Assembly (NCBI RefSeq): GCF_047948215.1
Contig: NC_134458.1
Location: 85,081,260-85,145,259 of the forward strand
From: Lycorma delicatula
Lineage: Eukaryota; Arthropoda; Insecta; Hemiptera; Fulgoridae
Reading direction: 5' to 3'
DNA: 64,000 bases
Positions 47,006 to 60,287 of this stretch are shown piece after piece (within the stretch, counting starts at the first letter, position 1; the number at the start of each line of letters is the position of its first letter). The notes beneath the pieces were generated by a model that had not been told where the DNA came from, searched no databases, and was given only the letters and a program-made list of their open reading frames with translations. Both the position numbers and the translations under genes were made by a program.

Positions 47006-47460
47006 AAAGATTTTTAAACCTTTTTCTAATAACCTAGGAGATTACTACTGTCATTCGGCTTAAGGATTGTATATTTTACAAGTATAAAGAAAGAATTAAA
47101 GAAAAAAAAGATTTGTTATAGTAAATGTTATCGATAATATCTGGTAAAAGTACGGAGTGTTTCAGTTAAACAGTGTCTTCACGTACACCGCCTCTGATTA
47201 CTGAATAACGTAAAAATACCTAAAGTGTAACAGTTCTAAATTTAAATTTCTAGGTAAGTTTTTACTAATTATTACCTTGTCTTTCACCCTTCCAACACGT
47301 TTTCGGATAGATTTGAGGTTCATACAGCCCTTGCTTTCCACCATCTTCTTTTCACAACTGAAAAAAACATTCAAAACCGCTTTAATATTCCTTACACCAA
47401 CTAAACTAAAAAAAAAGGGAACGTTCCATACATGCAGAATAAAAAAAAAATATATTTAAC
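47006..47460 (+). repeat. B spacer 37, class beta
   Basis: AATAACGTAAAAATACC. Private GATTTGAGGTTC at the acceptor-like site. Followed by CTGCAGAAG instead of the usual B-junction CTGCAGATG. Confidence 0.92.
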
Positions 47461-49675
47461 CAGGGTCGGCACTGCAGAAGTAACAGTGCTCTCTCTACCT
47501 TACAGCCTCACGTATATCTTCCGAACCCCTTCTTTCAATAAACAGACCAAAAAAACTAAATATCTGAACAACATCAAAATAACACACTGCTGGAACTGTG
47601 GAGGGCACAGTTCTATACCAGGATCGGCACTGCAGAAGTAAAAGTGCTCTCTCTACCTTACAGCCTCACGTATATCTTCCGAACCCCTTCTTTCAATAAA
47701 CAGACCAAAAAAACAAAACATCTGAACAATATCAAAATCTCACACTGCTGGAACTGTGGAGTGCACAGTTCCATACTAGGGTCGGCACTGCCGAAGTAAC
47801 AGTGCTCTCTCTTCTTACAGCCTCACGTGTGGCTTCCGAACCCCTTCTTTCAATAAACAGACCAAAAAAAACAAAACATCTGAACAACATCAAAATAACA
47901 CACTGCTGGAACTGTGGAGGGCACAGTTCTATACCAGGATCGGCACTGCAGAAGTAACAGTGCTCTCTCTACCTTACAGCCTCACGTATATCTTCCGAAC
48001 CCCTTCTTTCATAAACAGACCAAAAAAACAAAACATCTGAACAACATCAAAATATCACACTGTTGGAACTGTGGAGGGAACAGTTCCACACCAGGGTCGG
48101 CACTGCCGAAGTAACAGTGCTCTTTCTTCTTACAGCTTAACGTGTGGCTTCCGAACCCCTTCTTTCAATAAACAGACAAAAAAAAAACAAAACATCTGAA
48201 CAACATCTAAATATCACACTGCTGGAACTGTGGAGGGCACAGTTCCATACTAGGGTCGGCACTGCCGAAGTCACAGTGCTCTCTCTTCTTACAGCCTCAC
48301 GTGTGGCTTCCGAACCCCTTCTTTCAATAAACAGACTAAAAAAAAACAAAACATCTGAACAACATCAAAATAACACACTGCTGGAACTGTGGAGGACACA
48401 GTTCTATACCAGGATCGGCACTGCAGAAGTAACAGTGCTCTCTCTACCTTACAGCCTCACGTATATCTTCCGAACCCCTTCTTTCAATAAACAGACCAAA
48501 AAAACAAAACATCTGAACAATATCAAAATCTCACACTGCTGGAACTGTGGAGGACACAGTTCTATACCAGGATCGGCACTGCCGAAGTAACAGTGCTCTC
48601 TCTTCTTACAGCTTAACGTGTGGCTTCCGAACCCCTTCTTTCAATAAACAGACCAAACAAAAACAAAACATCTGAACAACATCTAAATATCACACTGCTG
48701 GAACTGTGGAGGGCACAGTTCCATACTAGGGTCGGCACTGCCGAAGTAACAGTGCTCTCTCTTCTTACAGCCTCACGTGTGGCTTCCGAACCCCTTCTTT
48801 CAATAAACAGACCAAAAAAACAAAACATCTGAACAACATCAAAATATCACACTGTTGGAACTGTGGAGGGCACAGTTCTATACCAGGATCGGCACTGCAG
48901 AAGTAACAGTGCTCTCTCTACCTTACAGCCTCACGTATATCTTCCGAACCCCTTCGTTCAATAAACAGACCAAAAAAACAAAACATCTGAACAACATAAA
49001 AATATCACACTGTTGGAACTGTGGAGGGCACAGTTCCATACCAGGGTCGGCACTGCCGAAGTAACAGTGCTCTCTCTTCTTACAGCCTCACGTGTGGCTT
49101 CCGAACCCCTTCTTTCAATAAACAGACCAAAAAAAACAAAACATCTGAACAACATCAAAATAACACACTGCTGGAACTGTGGAGGGCACAGTTCTATACC
49201 AGGATCGGCACTGCAGAAGTAACAGTGCTCTCTCTACCTTACAGCCTCACGTATATCTTCCGAACCCCTTCTTTCAATAAACAGACCAAAAAAACAAAAC
49301 ATCTGAACAACATCAAAATATCACACTGTTGGAACTGTGGAGGGCACAGTTCTATACCAGGATCGGCACTGCAGAAGTAACAGTGCTCTCTCTACCTTAC
49401 AGCCTCACGTATATCTTCCGAACCCCTTCTTTCAATAAACAGACCAAAAAAACAAAACAGCTGAACAATATCAAAATCTCACACTGCTGGAACTGTGGAG
49501 TGCACAGTTCCATACTAGGGTCGGCACTGCCGAAGTAACAGTGCTCTCTCTACCTTACAGCCTCACGTGTGGCTTCCGAACCCCTTCTTTCAATAAACAG
49601 ACCAAAAAAAAAAAAAACATCTGAACAACATCAAAATTACACACTGCTGGAACTGTGAAGTGCACAGTTCCATAC
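47461..49675 (+). repeat. A array: 14 monomers (longest B-free run)
   Basis: 2,215 bp without B. Has CTTTCATAAACAG near 48,006 (1 nt lost, breaking AATAAA), GGGAACAGTTCCACACC near 48,077, GAAGTCACAG near 48,268 and CTTCGTTCAATAAAC near 48,952. Confidence 0.92.
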
Positions 49676-50131
49676 AAAGATTTTTTAACCTTTTTCTAAT
49701 AACCTAGGAGATTACTAGGGTCATTCGGCTTAAGGATTGTATATTTTACAAGTATAAAGAAAGAATTAAAGAAAAAAAAAGATTTGTTATAGTAAATGTT
49801 ATCGATAATATCTGGTAAAAGTACGGAGTGTTTCAGTTAAACAGTGTCTTCACGTACACCGCCTCCGATTACTGAATAACTTAAAAATACCTATAGTGTA
49901 ACAGTTCTAAATTTAAACTTCTCGGTAAGTTTTTAGTAATTATTACCTTGTCTTTCACCCTTCCAACACGTTTTCGGATAGATTTCAGGTTCATACAGCC
50001 CTTGCTTTCCACCATCTTCTTTTCACAACTGAAAAAAAACATTCAAAACCGCTTTAATATTTCTTACACCAACTAAACTAAAAAAAAGGGAACGTTCCAT
50101 ACATGCAGAATAAAAAAAAAATATATTTAAC
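49676..50131 (+). repeat. B spacer 38, class beta-2
   Basis: TTCTCGGTAAG, TTTTAGTAATT and ATATTTCTTACACC, all shared with the spacer at 61372. Private GATTTTTTAACC. Confidence 0.92.
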
Positions 50132-50921
50132 CAGGGTCGGCACTGCAGATGTAACAGTGCTCTCTCTTCTTACAGCCTCACCTGTGGCTTCCGAACCCCT
50201 TCTTTCAATAAACAGACCAAGAAAAACAAAACATCTGAACAACATCAAAATAACACACTGCTGGAACTGTGGAGGGCACAGTTCTATACCAGGATCGGCA
50301 CTGCAGAAGTAAGAGTGCTCTCTCTACCTTACAGCCTCACGTATATCTTCCGAACCCCTTCTTTCAATAAACAGACCAAAAAAACAAAACATCTGAACAA
50401 CATCAAAATAACACACTGCTGGAACTGTGGAGGGCACAGTTGTATACCAGGATCGGCACTGCAGAAGTAACAGTGCTCTCTCTACCTTACAGGCTCACGT
50501 ATATCTTCCGAACCCCTTCTTTCAATAAACAGACCAAAAAAACAAAACATCTGAACAACATCAAAATATCACACTGTTGGAACTGTGGAGGGCACAGTTC
50601 CATACCAGGGTCGGCACTGCCGAAGTAACAGTGCTCTCTCTTCTTACAGCCTCACGTGTGGCTTCCGAACCCCTTCTTTCAATAAACAGACCAAAAAAAC
50701 AAAACATCTGAACAACATCAAAATATCACACTGTTGGAACTGTGGAGGGCACAGTTCCATACCAGGGTCGGCACTGCCGAAGTAACAGTGCTCTCTCTTC
50801 TTACAGCTTAACGTGTGGCTTCCGAACCCCTTCTTTCAATAAACAGACCAATCAAAAACAAAACATCTGAACAACATCTAAATATCACACTGCTGGAACT
50901 GTGAAGTGCACAGTTCCATAC
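50132..50921 (+). repeat. A array: 5 monomers
   Basis: Has CTCACCTGTGG, GACCAAGAAAAAC, GAAGTAAGAG, CACAGTTGTATACC and TTACAGGCTC. Every one recurs at +11,696. Confidence 0.92.
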
Positions 50922-51377
50922 AAAGATTTTTAAACCTTTTTCTAATAACCTAGGAGATTACTAGGGTCATTCGGCTTAAGGATTGTATATTTTACAAGTA
51001 TAAAGAAAAAATTAAAGAAAAAAAAAGATTTGTTATAGTAAATGTTATCGATAATATCTGGTAAAAGTACGGAGTGTTTCAGTTAAACAGTGTCTTCACG
51101 TACACCGCCTCCGATTACTGAATAACTTAAAAATACCTATAGTGTAACAGTTCTAAATTTAAACTTCTAGGTAAGTTTTTACTAATTATTACCTTGTCTT
51201 TCACCCTTCCAACACGTTTTCGGATAGATTTCAGGTTCATACAGCCCTTGCTTTCCACCATCTTCTTTTCACAACTGAAAAAAAACATTCAAAACCGCTT
51301 TAATATTCCTTACACCAACTAAACTAAAAAAAAGGGAACGTTCCATACATGCAGAATAAAAAAAAAATATATTTAAC
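50922..51377 (+). repeat. B spacer 39, class beta-2
   Basis: Private ATAAAGAAAAAATT, shared with the spacer at 62618. Confidence 0.92.
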
Positions 51378-52480
51378 CAGGGTCGGCACTGCAGATGTAA
51401 CAGTGCTCTCTCTACCTTACAGCCTCACGTGTAGCTTTTGAACCCCTTCTTTCAATAAACAGACCAAAAAAAAACAAAACATCTGAACAACATCAAAATA
51501 TCACACTGTTGGAACTGTGGAGGGCACAGTTCGATACCAGGGTCGGCACTGCCGAAGTAACAGTGCTCTCTCTTCTTACAGCCTCACGTGTGGCTTCCGA
51601 ACCCCTTCTTTCAATAAACAGACCAAAAAAAAACAAAACATCTGAAAAACATCACTGCTGGAACTGTGGAGGGCACAGTTGTATACCAGGATCGGCACTG
51701 CAGAAGTAACAGTGCTCTCTCTACCTTACAGGCTCACGTATATCTTCCGAACCCCTTCTTTCAATAAACAGACCAAAAAAACAAAACATCTGAACAACAT
51801 CAAAATATCACACTGTTGGAACTGTGGAGGGCACAGTTCGATACCAGGGTCGGCACTGCCGAAGTAACAGTGCTCTCTCTTCTTACAGCCTCACGTGTGG
51901 CTTCCGAACCCCTTCTTTCAATAAACAGACCAAAAAAAAACAAAACATCTGAAAAACATCAAAATAACACACTGCTGGAACTGTGGAGGGCACAGTTCTA
52001 TACCAGGATCGGCACTGCAGAAGTAACAGTGCTCTCTCTATCTTACAACCTCACGTGTAGCTTCCGAACCCCTTCTTTCAATAAACAGACCAAAAAAACA
52101 AAACATCTGAACAACATCAAAATATCACACTGTTGGAACTGTGGAGGGCACAGTTCCATACCAGGGTCGGCACTGCCGAAGTAACAGTGCTCTCTCTTCT
52201 TACAGCTTAACGTGTGGCTTCCGAACCCCTTCTTTCAATAAACAGACCAAAAAAAAAACAAAACATCTGAACAACATCTAAATATCACACTGCTGGAACT
52301 GTGGAGGGCACAGTTCCATACTAGGGTCGGCACTGCCGAAGTAACAGTGCTCTCTCTTCTTACAGCCTCACGTGTGGCTTCCGAACCCCTTCTTTCAATA
52401 AACAGACCAAAAAAAAACAAAACATCTGAACAACATCAAAATATCACCCTGCTGGAACTGTGAAGTGCACAGTTCCATAC
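51378..52480 (+). repeat. A array: 7 monomers
   Basis: One monomer lost 10 nt near 51,654 (GAAAAACATCACTGCTGG). CACAGTTCGATACC occurs twice. Confidence 0.92.
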
Positions 52481-52937
52481 AAAGATTTTTAAACCTTTTT
52501 CTAATAACCTAGGAGATTACTAGGGTCATTCGGCTTAAGGATTGTATATTTTACAAGTATAAAGAAAGAATTAAAGAAAAAAAAAGATTTGTTATAGTAA
52601 ATGTTATCGATAATATCTGGTAAAAGTACGGAGTGTTTCAGTTAAACAGTGTCTTCACGTACACCGCCTCTGATTACTGAATAACTTAAAAATACCTAAA
52701 GTATAACAGTTCTAAATTTAAATTTCTAGGTAAGTTTTTACTAATTATTACCTTGTCTTTCACCCTTCCAACACGTTTTCGGATAGATTTCAGGTTCATA
52801 CAGCCCTTGCTTTCCACCATCTTCTTTTCACAACTGAAAAAAAACATTCAAAACCGCTTTAATATTCCTTACACCAACTAAACTAAAAAAAAAGGGAACG
52901 TTCCATACATGCAGAATAAAAAAAAAATATATTTAAC
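52481..52937 (+). repeat. B spacer 40, beta-2 5' / beta 3'
   Basis: GATTACTAGGGTC, then CCTCTGATT, ACCTAAAGTATAAC and AAATTTCTAGG. Followed by CTGCAGAAG, not GATG. Confidence 0.92.
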
Positions 52938-53886
52938 CAGGGTCGGCACTGCAGAAGTAACAGTGCTCTCTCTACCTTACAGCCTCACGTATATCTTCCG
53001 AACCCCTTCTTTCAATAAACAGACCAAAAAAACTAAATATCTGAACAACATCAAAATAACACACTGCTGGAATTGTGGAGGGCACAGTTCTATACCAGGA
53101 TCGGCACTGCAGAAGTAAAAGTGCTCTCTCTACCTTACAGCCTCACGTATATCTTCCGAACCCCTTCTTTCAATAAACAGACCAAAAAAACTAAATATCT
53201 GAACAACATCAAAATAACACACTGCTGGAACTGTGGAGTGCACAGTTCCATACTAGGGTCGGCACTGCCGAAGTAACAGTGCTCTCTCTTCTTACAGCCT
53301 CACGTGTGGCTTCCGAACCCCTTCTTTCAATAAACAGACCAAAAAAAACAAAACATCTGAACAACATCAAAATAACACACTGCTGGAACTGTGGAGGGCA
53401 CAGTTCTATACCAGGATCGGCACTGCAGAAGTAACAGTGCTCTCTCTATCTTACAGCCTCAAGTGTAGCTTCCGAACCCCTTCTTTCAATAAACAGACCA
53501 AAAAAACAAAACATCTGAACAACATCAAAATATCACACTGTTGGAACTGTGGAGGGCACAGTTCCATACCAGGGTCGGCGCTGCCGAAGTAACAGTGCTC
53601 TCTCTTCTTACAGCTTAACGTGTGGCTTCCGAACCCCTTCTTTCAATAAACAGACCAAACAAAAACAAAACATCTGAACAACATCTAAATATCACACTGC
53701 TGGAACTGTGGAGGGCACAGTTCCATACCAGGGTCGGCACTGCCGAAGTAACAGTGCTCTCTCTTCTTACAGCCTCACGTGGGGCTTCCGAACCCCTTCT
53801 TTCAATAAACAGACCAAAAAAAAACTAACATCTGAACAACATCAAAATAACACACTGCTGGAACTGTGAAGTGCACAGTTCCATAC
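52938..53886 (+). repeat. A array: 6 monomers
   Basis: CTAAATATCTG occurs in two successive monomers. Also GGAATTGTGG near 53,070, CTCAAGTGTAGC near 53,459, GGTCGGCGCTG near 53,575 and CACGTGGGGC near 53,778. Confidence 0.92.
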
Positions 53887-54341
53887 AAAGATTTTTAAAC
53901 CTTTTTCTAATAACCTAGGAGATTACTAGGGTCATTCGGCTTAAGGATTGTATATTTTACAAGTATAAAGAAAGAATTAAAGAAAAAAAAAGATTTGTTA
54001 TAGTAAATGTTATCGATAATATCTGGTAAAAGTGCGGAGTGTTTCAGTTAAACAGTGTCTTCACGTACACCGCCTCCGATTACTGAATAACTTAAAAATA
54101 CCTATAGTGTAACAGTTCTAAATTTAAACTTCTAGGTAAGTTTTTACTAATTATTACCTTGTCTTTCACCCTTCCAACACGTTTTCGGATAGATTTCAGG
54201 TTCATACAGCCCTTGCTTTCCACCATCTTCTTTTCACAACTGAAAAAAAACATTCAAAACCGCTTTAATATTCCTTACACCAACTAAACTAAAAAAAAGG
54301 GAACGTTCCATACATGCAGAATAAAAAAAAATATATTTAAC
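53887..54341 (+). repeat. B spacer 41, class beta-2
   Basis: Private GGTAAAAGTGCGGAGTG. Confidence 0.92.
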
Positions 54342-55134
54342 CAGGGTCGGCACTGCAGATGTAACAGTGCTCTCTCTACCTTACAGCCTCACGTGTAGCT
54401 TTTGAACCCCTTCTTTCAATAAACAGACCAAAAAAAAACAAAACATCTGAACAACATCAAAATATCACACTGCTGGAACTGTGGAGTGCACAGTTCCATA
54501 CTAGGGTCGGCACCGCCGAAGTAACAGTGCTCTCTCTTCTTACAGCCTCACGTGTGGCTTCCGAACCCCTTCTTTCAATAAACAGACCAAAAAAAACAAA
54601 ACATCTGAACAACATCAAAATAACACACTGCTGGAACTGTGGAGGGCACAGTTCTATACCAGGATCGGCACTGCAGAAGTAACAGTGCTCTCTACCTTAC
54701 AGCCTCACGTATATCTTCCGAACCCCTTCTTTCAATAAACAGACCAAAAAAACAAAACATCTGAACAACATCAAAATATCACACTGTTGGAACTGTGGAT
54801 GGCACAGTTCCATACCAGGGTCGGCACTGCCGAAGTAACAGTGCCCTCTCTTCTTACAGCCTCATGTGTGGCTTCCGAACCCCTTCTTTCAATAAACAGA
54901 CCAAAAAAAAACAAAACATCTGAACAACATCAAAATAACACACTGCTGGAACTGTGGAGGGCACAGTTCTATACCAGGATCGGCACTGCAGAAGTAACAG
55001 TGCTCTCTCTACCTTACAGCCTCACGTATATCTTCCGAACCCCTTCTTTCAATAAACAGACCAAAAAAAAAAAAAACATCTGAACAACATCAAAATAACA
55101 CACTGCTGGAACTGTGAAGTGCACAGTTCCATAC
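54342..55134 (+). repeat. A array: 5 monomers
   Basis: Has CACCGCCGAAG, a 2-nt shorter pyrimidine run (GTGCTCTCTACC) near 54,687, the GATGG loop near 54,799 and CTCATGTGTGG near 54,862. Confidence 0.92.
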
Positions 55135-55590
55135 AAAGATTTTTAAACCTTTTTCTAATAACCTAGGAGATTACTAGGGTCATTCGGCTTAAGGATTGTA
55201 TATTTTACAAGTATAAAGAAAGAATTAAAGAAAAAAAAAGATTTGTTATAGTAAATGTTATCGATAATATCTGGTAAAAGTACGGAGTGTTTCAGTTAAA
55301 CAGTGTCTTCACGTACACCGCCTCCGATTACTGAATAACTTAAAAATACCTATAGTGTAACAGTTCTAAATTTAAACTTCTAGGTAAGTTTTTACTAATT
55401 ATTACCTTGTCTTTCACCCTTCCAACACGTTTTCGGATAGATTTCAGGTTCATACAGCCCTTGCTTTCCACCATCTTCTTTTCACAACTGAAAAAAAACA
55501 TTCAAAACCGCTTTAATATTCCTTACACCAACTAAACTAAAAAAAAGGGAACGTTCCATACATGCAGAATAAAAAAAAAATATATTTAAC
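55135..55590 (+). repeat. B spacer 42, class beta-2
   Basis: Standard beta-2, same as the spacer at 56858. Confidence 0.92.
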
Positions 55591-56857
55591 CAGGGTCGGC
55601 ACTGCAGATGTAACAGTGCTCTCTCTACCTTACAGCCTCACGTGTAGCTTTTGAACCCCTTCTTTTAATAAACAGACCAAAAAAAAACAAAACATCTGAA
55701 CAACATCAAAATATCACACTGCTGGATCTGTGGAGTGCACAGTTCCATACTAGGGTCGGCACCGCCGAAGTAACAGTGCTCTCTCTTCTTACAGCCTCAC
55801 CTGTGGCTTCCGAACCCCTTCTTTCAATAAACAGACCAAAAAAAACAAAACATCTGAACAACATCGAAATAACACACTGCTGGAACTGGGGAGGGCACAG
55901 TTCTATACCAGGATCGGCACTGCAGAAGTAACAGTGCTCTCTCTACCTTACAGCCTCACGTATATCTTCCGAACCCCTTCTTTCAATAAACAGACCAAAA
56001 AAACAAAACATCTGAACAACATCAAAATAACACACTGATGGAACTGTGGAGGGCACAGTTGTATACCAGGATCGGCACTGCAGAAGTAACAGTGCTCTCT
56101 CTACCTTACAGGCTCACGTATATCTTCCGAACCCCTTCTTTCAATAAACAGACCAAAAAAACAAAACATCTGAACAACATCAAAATATCACACTGTTGGA
56201 ACTGTGGAGGGCACAGTTCCATACCAGGGTCGGCACCGCCGAAGTAACAGTGCTCTCTCTTCTTACAGCCTCACGTGTGGCTTCCGAACCCCTTCTTTCA
56301 ATAAACAGACCAAAAAAAACAAAACATCTGAACAACATCAAAATAACACACTGCTGGAACTGTGGAGGGCACAGTTCTATACCAGGATCGGCACTGCAGA
56401 AGTAACAGTGCTCTCTACCTTACAGCCTCACGTATATCTTCCGAACCCCTTCTTTCAATAAACAGACCAAAAAAACAAAACATCTGAACAACATCAAAAT
56501 ATCACACTGTTGGAACTGTGGATGGCACAGTTCCATACCAGGGTCGGCACTGCCGAAGTAACAGTGCTCTCTCTTCTTACAGCCTCATGTGTGGCTTCCG
56601 AACCCCTTCTTTCAATAAACAGACCAAAAAAAAACAAAACATCTGAACAACATCAAAATAACACACTGCTGGAACTGTGGAGGGCACAGTTCTATACCAG
56701 GATCGGCACTGCAGAAGTAACAGTGCTCTCTCTACCTTACAGCCTCACGTATATCTTCCGAACCCCTTCTTTCAATAAACAGACCAAAAAAAAAAAAAAC
56801 ATCTGAACAACATCAAAATAACACACTGCTGGAACTGTGAAGTGCACAGTTCCATAC
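55591..56857 (+). repeat. A array: 8 monomers
   Basis: Has CTTTTAATAAACAG near 55,664, GGATCTGTGG near 55,726, AACATCGAAAT near 55,861, GAACTGGGGAGG near 55,885 and GTTGTATACC near 56,060. Confidence 0.92.
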
Positions 56858-57313
56858 AAAGATTTTTAAACCTTTTTCTAATAACCTAGGAGATTACTAG
56901 GGTCATTCGGCTTAAGGATTGTATATTTTACAAGTATAAAGAAAGAATTAAAGAAAAAAAAAGATTTGTTATAGTAAATGTTATCGATAATATCTGGTAA
57001 AAGTACGGAGTGTTTCAGTTAAACAGTGTCTTCACGTACACCGCCTCCGATTACTGAATAACTTAAAAATACCTATAGTGTAACAGTTCTAAATTTAAAC
57101 TTCTAGGTAAGTTTTTACTAATTATTACCTTGTCTTTCACCCTTCCAACACGTTTTCGGATAGATTTCAGGTTCATACAGCCCTTGCTTTCCACCATCTT
57201 CTTTTCACAACTGAAAAAAAACATTCAAAACCGCTTTAATATTCCTTACACCAACTAAACTAAAAAAAAGGGAACGTTCCATACATGCAGAATAAAAAAA
57301 AAATATATTTAAC
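56858..57313 (+). repeat. B spacer 43, class beta-2
   Basis: Standard beta-2. Confidence 0.92.
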
Positions 57314-58420
57314 CAGGGTCGGCACTGCAGATGTAACAGTGCTCTCTCTACCTTACAGCCTCACGTGTAGCTTTTGAACCCCTTCTTTCAATAAACAGAC
57401 CAAAAAAAACAAAACATCTGAACAACATCAAAATATCACACTGCTGGAACTGTGGAGGGCACAGTTCCATACTAGGGTCGGCACTGCCGAAGTAACAGTG
57501 CTCTCTCTTCTTACAGCCTCACGTGTGGCTTCTGAACCCCTTCTTTCAATAAACAGACCAAAAAAACTAAATATCTGAACAACATCAAAATAACACACTG
57601 CTGGAACTGTGGAGGGCACAGTTCTATACCAGGATCGGCACTGCAGAAGTAAAAGTGCTCTCTCTACCTTACAGCCTCACGTATATCTTCCGAACCCCTT
57701 CTTTCAATAAACAGACCAAAAAAACAAAACATCTGAACAATATCAAAATCTCACACTGCTGGAACTGTGGAGTGCACAGTTCCATACTAGGGTCGCCACT
57801 GCCGAAGTAACAGTGCTCTCTCTTCTTACAGCCTCACGTGTGGCTTCCGAAACCCTTCTTTCAATAAACAGACCAAAAAAAACAAAACATCTGAACAACA
57901 TCAAAATAACACACTGCTGGAACTGTGGAGGGCACAGTTCTATACCAGGATCGTCACTGCAGAAGTAACAGTGCTCTCTCTATCTTACAGCCTCACGTGT
58001 AGCTTCCGAACCCCTTCTTTCAATAAACAGACCAAAAAAACAAAACATCTGAACAACATCAAAATATCACACTGTTGGAACTGTGGAGGGCACAGTTCCA
58101 TACCAGGGTCGGCACTGCCGAAGTAACAGTGCTCTCTCTTCTTACAGCTTAACGTGTGGCTTCCGAACCCCTTCTTTCAATAAACAGACCAAAAAAAACA
58201 AAACATCTGAACAACATCTAAATATCACACTGCTGGAACTGTGGAGGGCACAGTTCCATACTAGGGTCGGCACTGCCGAAGTAACAGTGCTCTCTCTTCT
58301 TACAGCCTCACTTGTGGCTTCCGAACCCCTTCTTTCAATAAACAGACCAAAAAAAAACAAAATATCTGAACAACATCAAAATATCACCCTGCTGGAACTG
58401 TGAAGTGCACAGTTCCATAC
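57314..58420 (+). repeat. A array: 7 monomers
   Basis: First part resembles 29.18-29.84 kb (GGGTCGCCAC, GGATCGTCAC); the later part resembles 20.5-20.8 kb (CTCACTTGTGG, AAAATATCTG). Confidence 0.92.
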
Positions 58421-58876
58421 AAAGATTTTTAAACCTTTTTCTAATAACCTAGGAGATTACTAGGGTCATTCGGCTTAAGGATTGTATATTTTACAAGTAT
58501 AAAGAAAGAATTAAAGAAAAAAAAAGATTTGTTATAGTAAATGTTATCGATAATATCTGGTAAAAGTACGGAGTGTTTCAGTTAAACAGTGTCTTCACGT
58601 ACACCGCCTCCGATTACTGAATAACTTAAAAATACCTATAGTGTAACAGTTCTAAATTTAAACTTCTAGGTATGTTTTTACTAATTATTACCTTGTCTTT
58701 CACCCTTCCAACACGTTTTCGGATAGATTTCGGGTTCATACAGCCCTTGCTTTCCACCATCTTCTTTTCACAACTGAAAAAAAACATTCAAAACCGCTTT
58801 ATTATTCCTTATACAAACTAAACTAAAAAAAAGGGAACGTTCCATACATGCAGAATAAAAAAAAAATATATTTAAC
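58421..58876 (+). repeat. B spacer 44, class beta-2
   Basis: Copy of the spacer at 20834, sharing GTATGT, TTTCGGG and TTATACAAAC. Confidence 0.92.
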
Positions 58877-59829
58877 CAGGGTCGGCACTGCAGATGTAAC
58901 AGTGCTCTCTCTACCTTACAGCCTCACGTGTAGCTTTTGAACCCCTTCTTTCAATAAACAGACCAAAAAAAAACAAAACATCTGAACAACTTCAAAATAT
59001 CACACTGCTGGAACTGTGGAGTGCACAGTTCCATACTAGGGTCGGACTGCCGAAGTAACAGTGCTCTCTCTTCTTACAGCCTCACGTGTGGCTTCCGAAC
59101 CCCTTCTTTCAATAAACAGACCAAAAAAAACAAAACATCTGAACAACATCAAAATAACACACTGCTGGAACTGTGGAGGGCACAGTTCTATACCAGGATC
59201 GGCACTGCAGAAGTAACAGTGCTCTCTCTACCTTACAGCCTCACGTGTAGCTTCCGAACCCCTTCTTTCAATAAACAGACCAAAAAAACAAAACATCTGA
59301 ACAACATCAAAATATCACACTGTTGGAACTGTGGAGGGCACAGTTCCATACCAGGGTTGGCACTGCCGAAGTAACAGTGCTCTCTCTTCTTACAGCTTAA
59401 CGTGTGGCTTCCGAACTCCTTCTTTCAATAAACAGACCAAAAAAAAACAAAACATCTGAACAACATCAAAATATCACACTACTGGAACTGTGGAGGGCAC
59501 AGTTCCATACTCGGGTCGGCACTGCCGAAGTAACAGTGCTCTCTCTTCTTCCAGCCTCACGTGTGGCTTCCGAACCCTTTCTTTCAATAAACAGACCAAA
59601 AAAAAAACAAAACATAGGAACAACATCAAAATATCACACTACTGGAACTGTGGAGGGCACAGTTCAATACTAGGGTCGGCACTGCCGAAGTAACAGTGCT
59701 CTCTCTTCTTACAGCCTCACGTGTGGCTTCCGAACCCCTTCTTTCAATAAACAGAACAAAATAAAACAACACATCTGAACAACATCAAAATATCACACTG
59801 CTGGAACTGTGGAGTGCACAGTTCCATAC
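58877..59829 (+). repeat. A array: 6 monomers
   Basis: Copy of 21290-22557 less two monomers, still with GGGTCGGACTGCC and CATAGGAAC. Private CGAACTCC near 59,414 and ACAAAATAAAAC near 59,757. Confidence 0.92.
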
Positions 59830-60287
59830 AAAGATTTTTAAACCTTTTTCTAATAATTTAGGAGATGACTACTGTCATTAGGCTTAAGGATTGTATAATG
59901 TACAAGTATAAAGTTAGAATTAAAGAAAAAAAAAGATTTGTTATAGTAAATGTTATCGATAATATCTGGTAGAAGTACGGGGTATTTCAGTTAAGCAGTG
60001 CCTTCACGTACACCGCCTCCGATTACTGAATAACTTAAAAAACCCTATAGTGTAACAGTTCTTAATTTAAATTTCTTGGTAAGTTTTTACTAATTATTAC
60101 CTTGTCTTTCACCCTTCCAACACGTTTTCGGATAGATTTCAGGTTCATACCGCCCTTGCTTTCCACCATCTTCTTTTCACAACTGAAAAAAAACCATACA
60201 AAACCGCTTTAATATTCTTTATACCAACTAAACTAAAAAAAAGGGAACGTTCCATACATGCAGAATAAAAAAAAATATACATTTAAC
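59830..60287 (+). repeat. B spacer 45, alpha/beta hybrid
   Basis: Copy of the spacer at 22558 but with GACTACTG. Confidence 0.92.

Larger units (their letters stand above)
49890..52304 (+). repeat. 11,696-bp-spaced duplication, left copy
   Basis: Matches 61,586-64,000 at a constant +11,696 offset, with rare shared variants throughout. The right copy runs off the window end, so full length is unknown. Left edge approximate. Confidence 0.85.
54590..57350 (+). repeat. 1,723-bp duplication
   Basis: The shortened GTGCTCTCTACC, GATGG loop, CTCATGTGTGG and 14-nt A run recur at +1,723 (54,687 and 56,410; B at 55135 and 56858). Edges approximate. Confidence 0.75.

Noticed and set aside
47277..47459. 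60-codon frame wholly inside a B spacer
   Set aside because: Present in only one B copy; other copies break it by single-base changes, so it is a chance frame.
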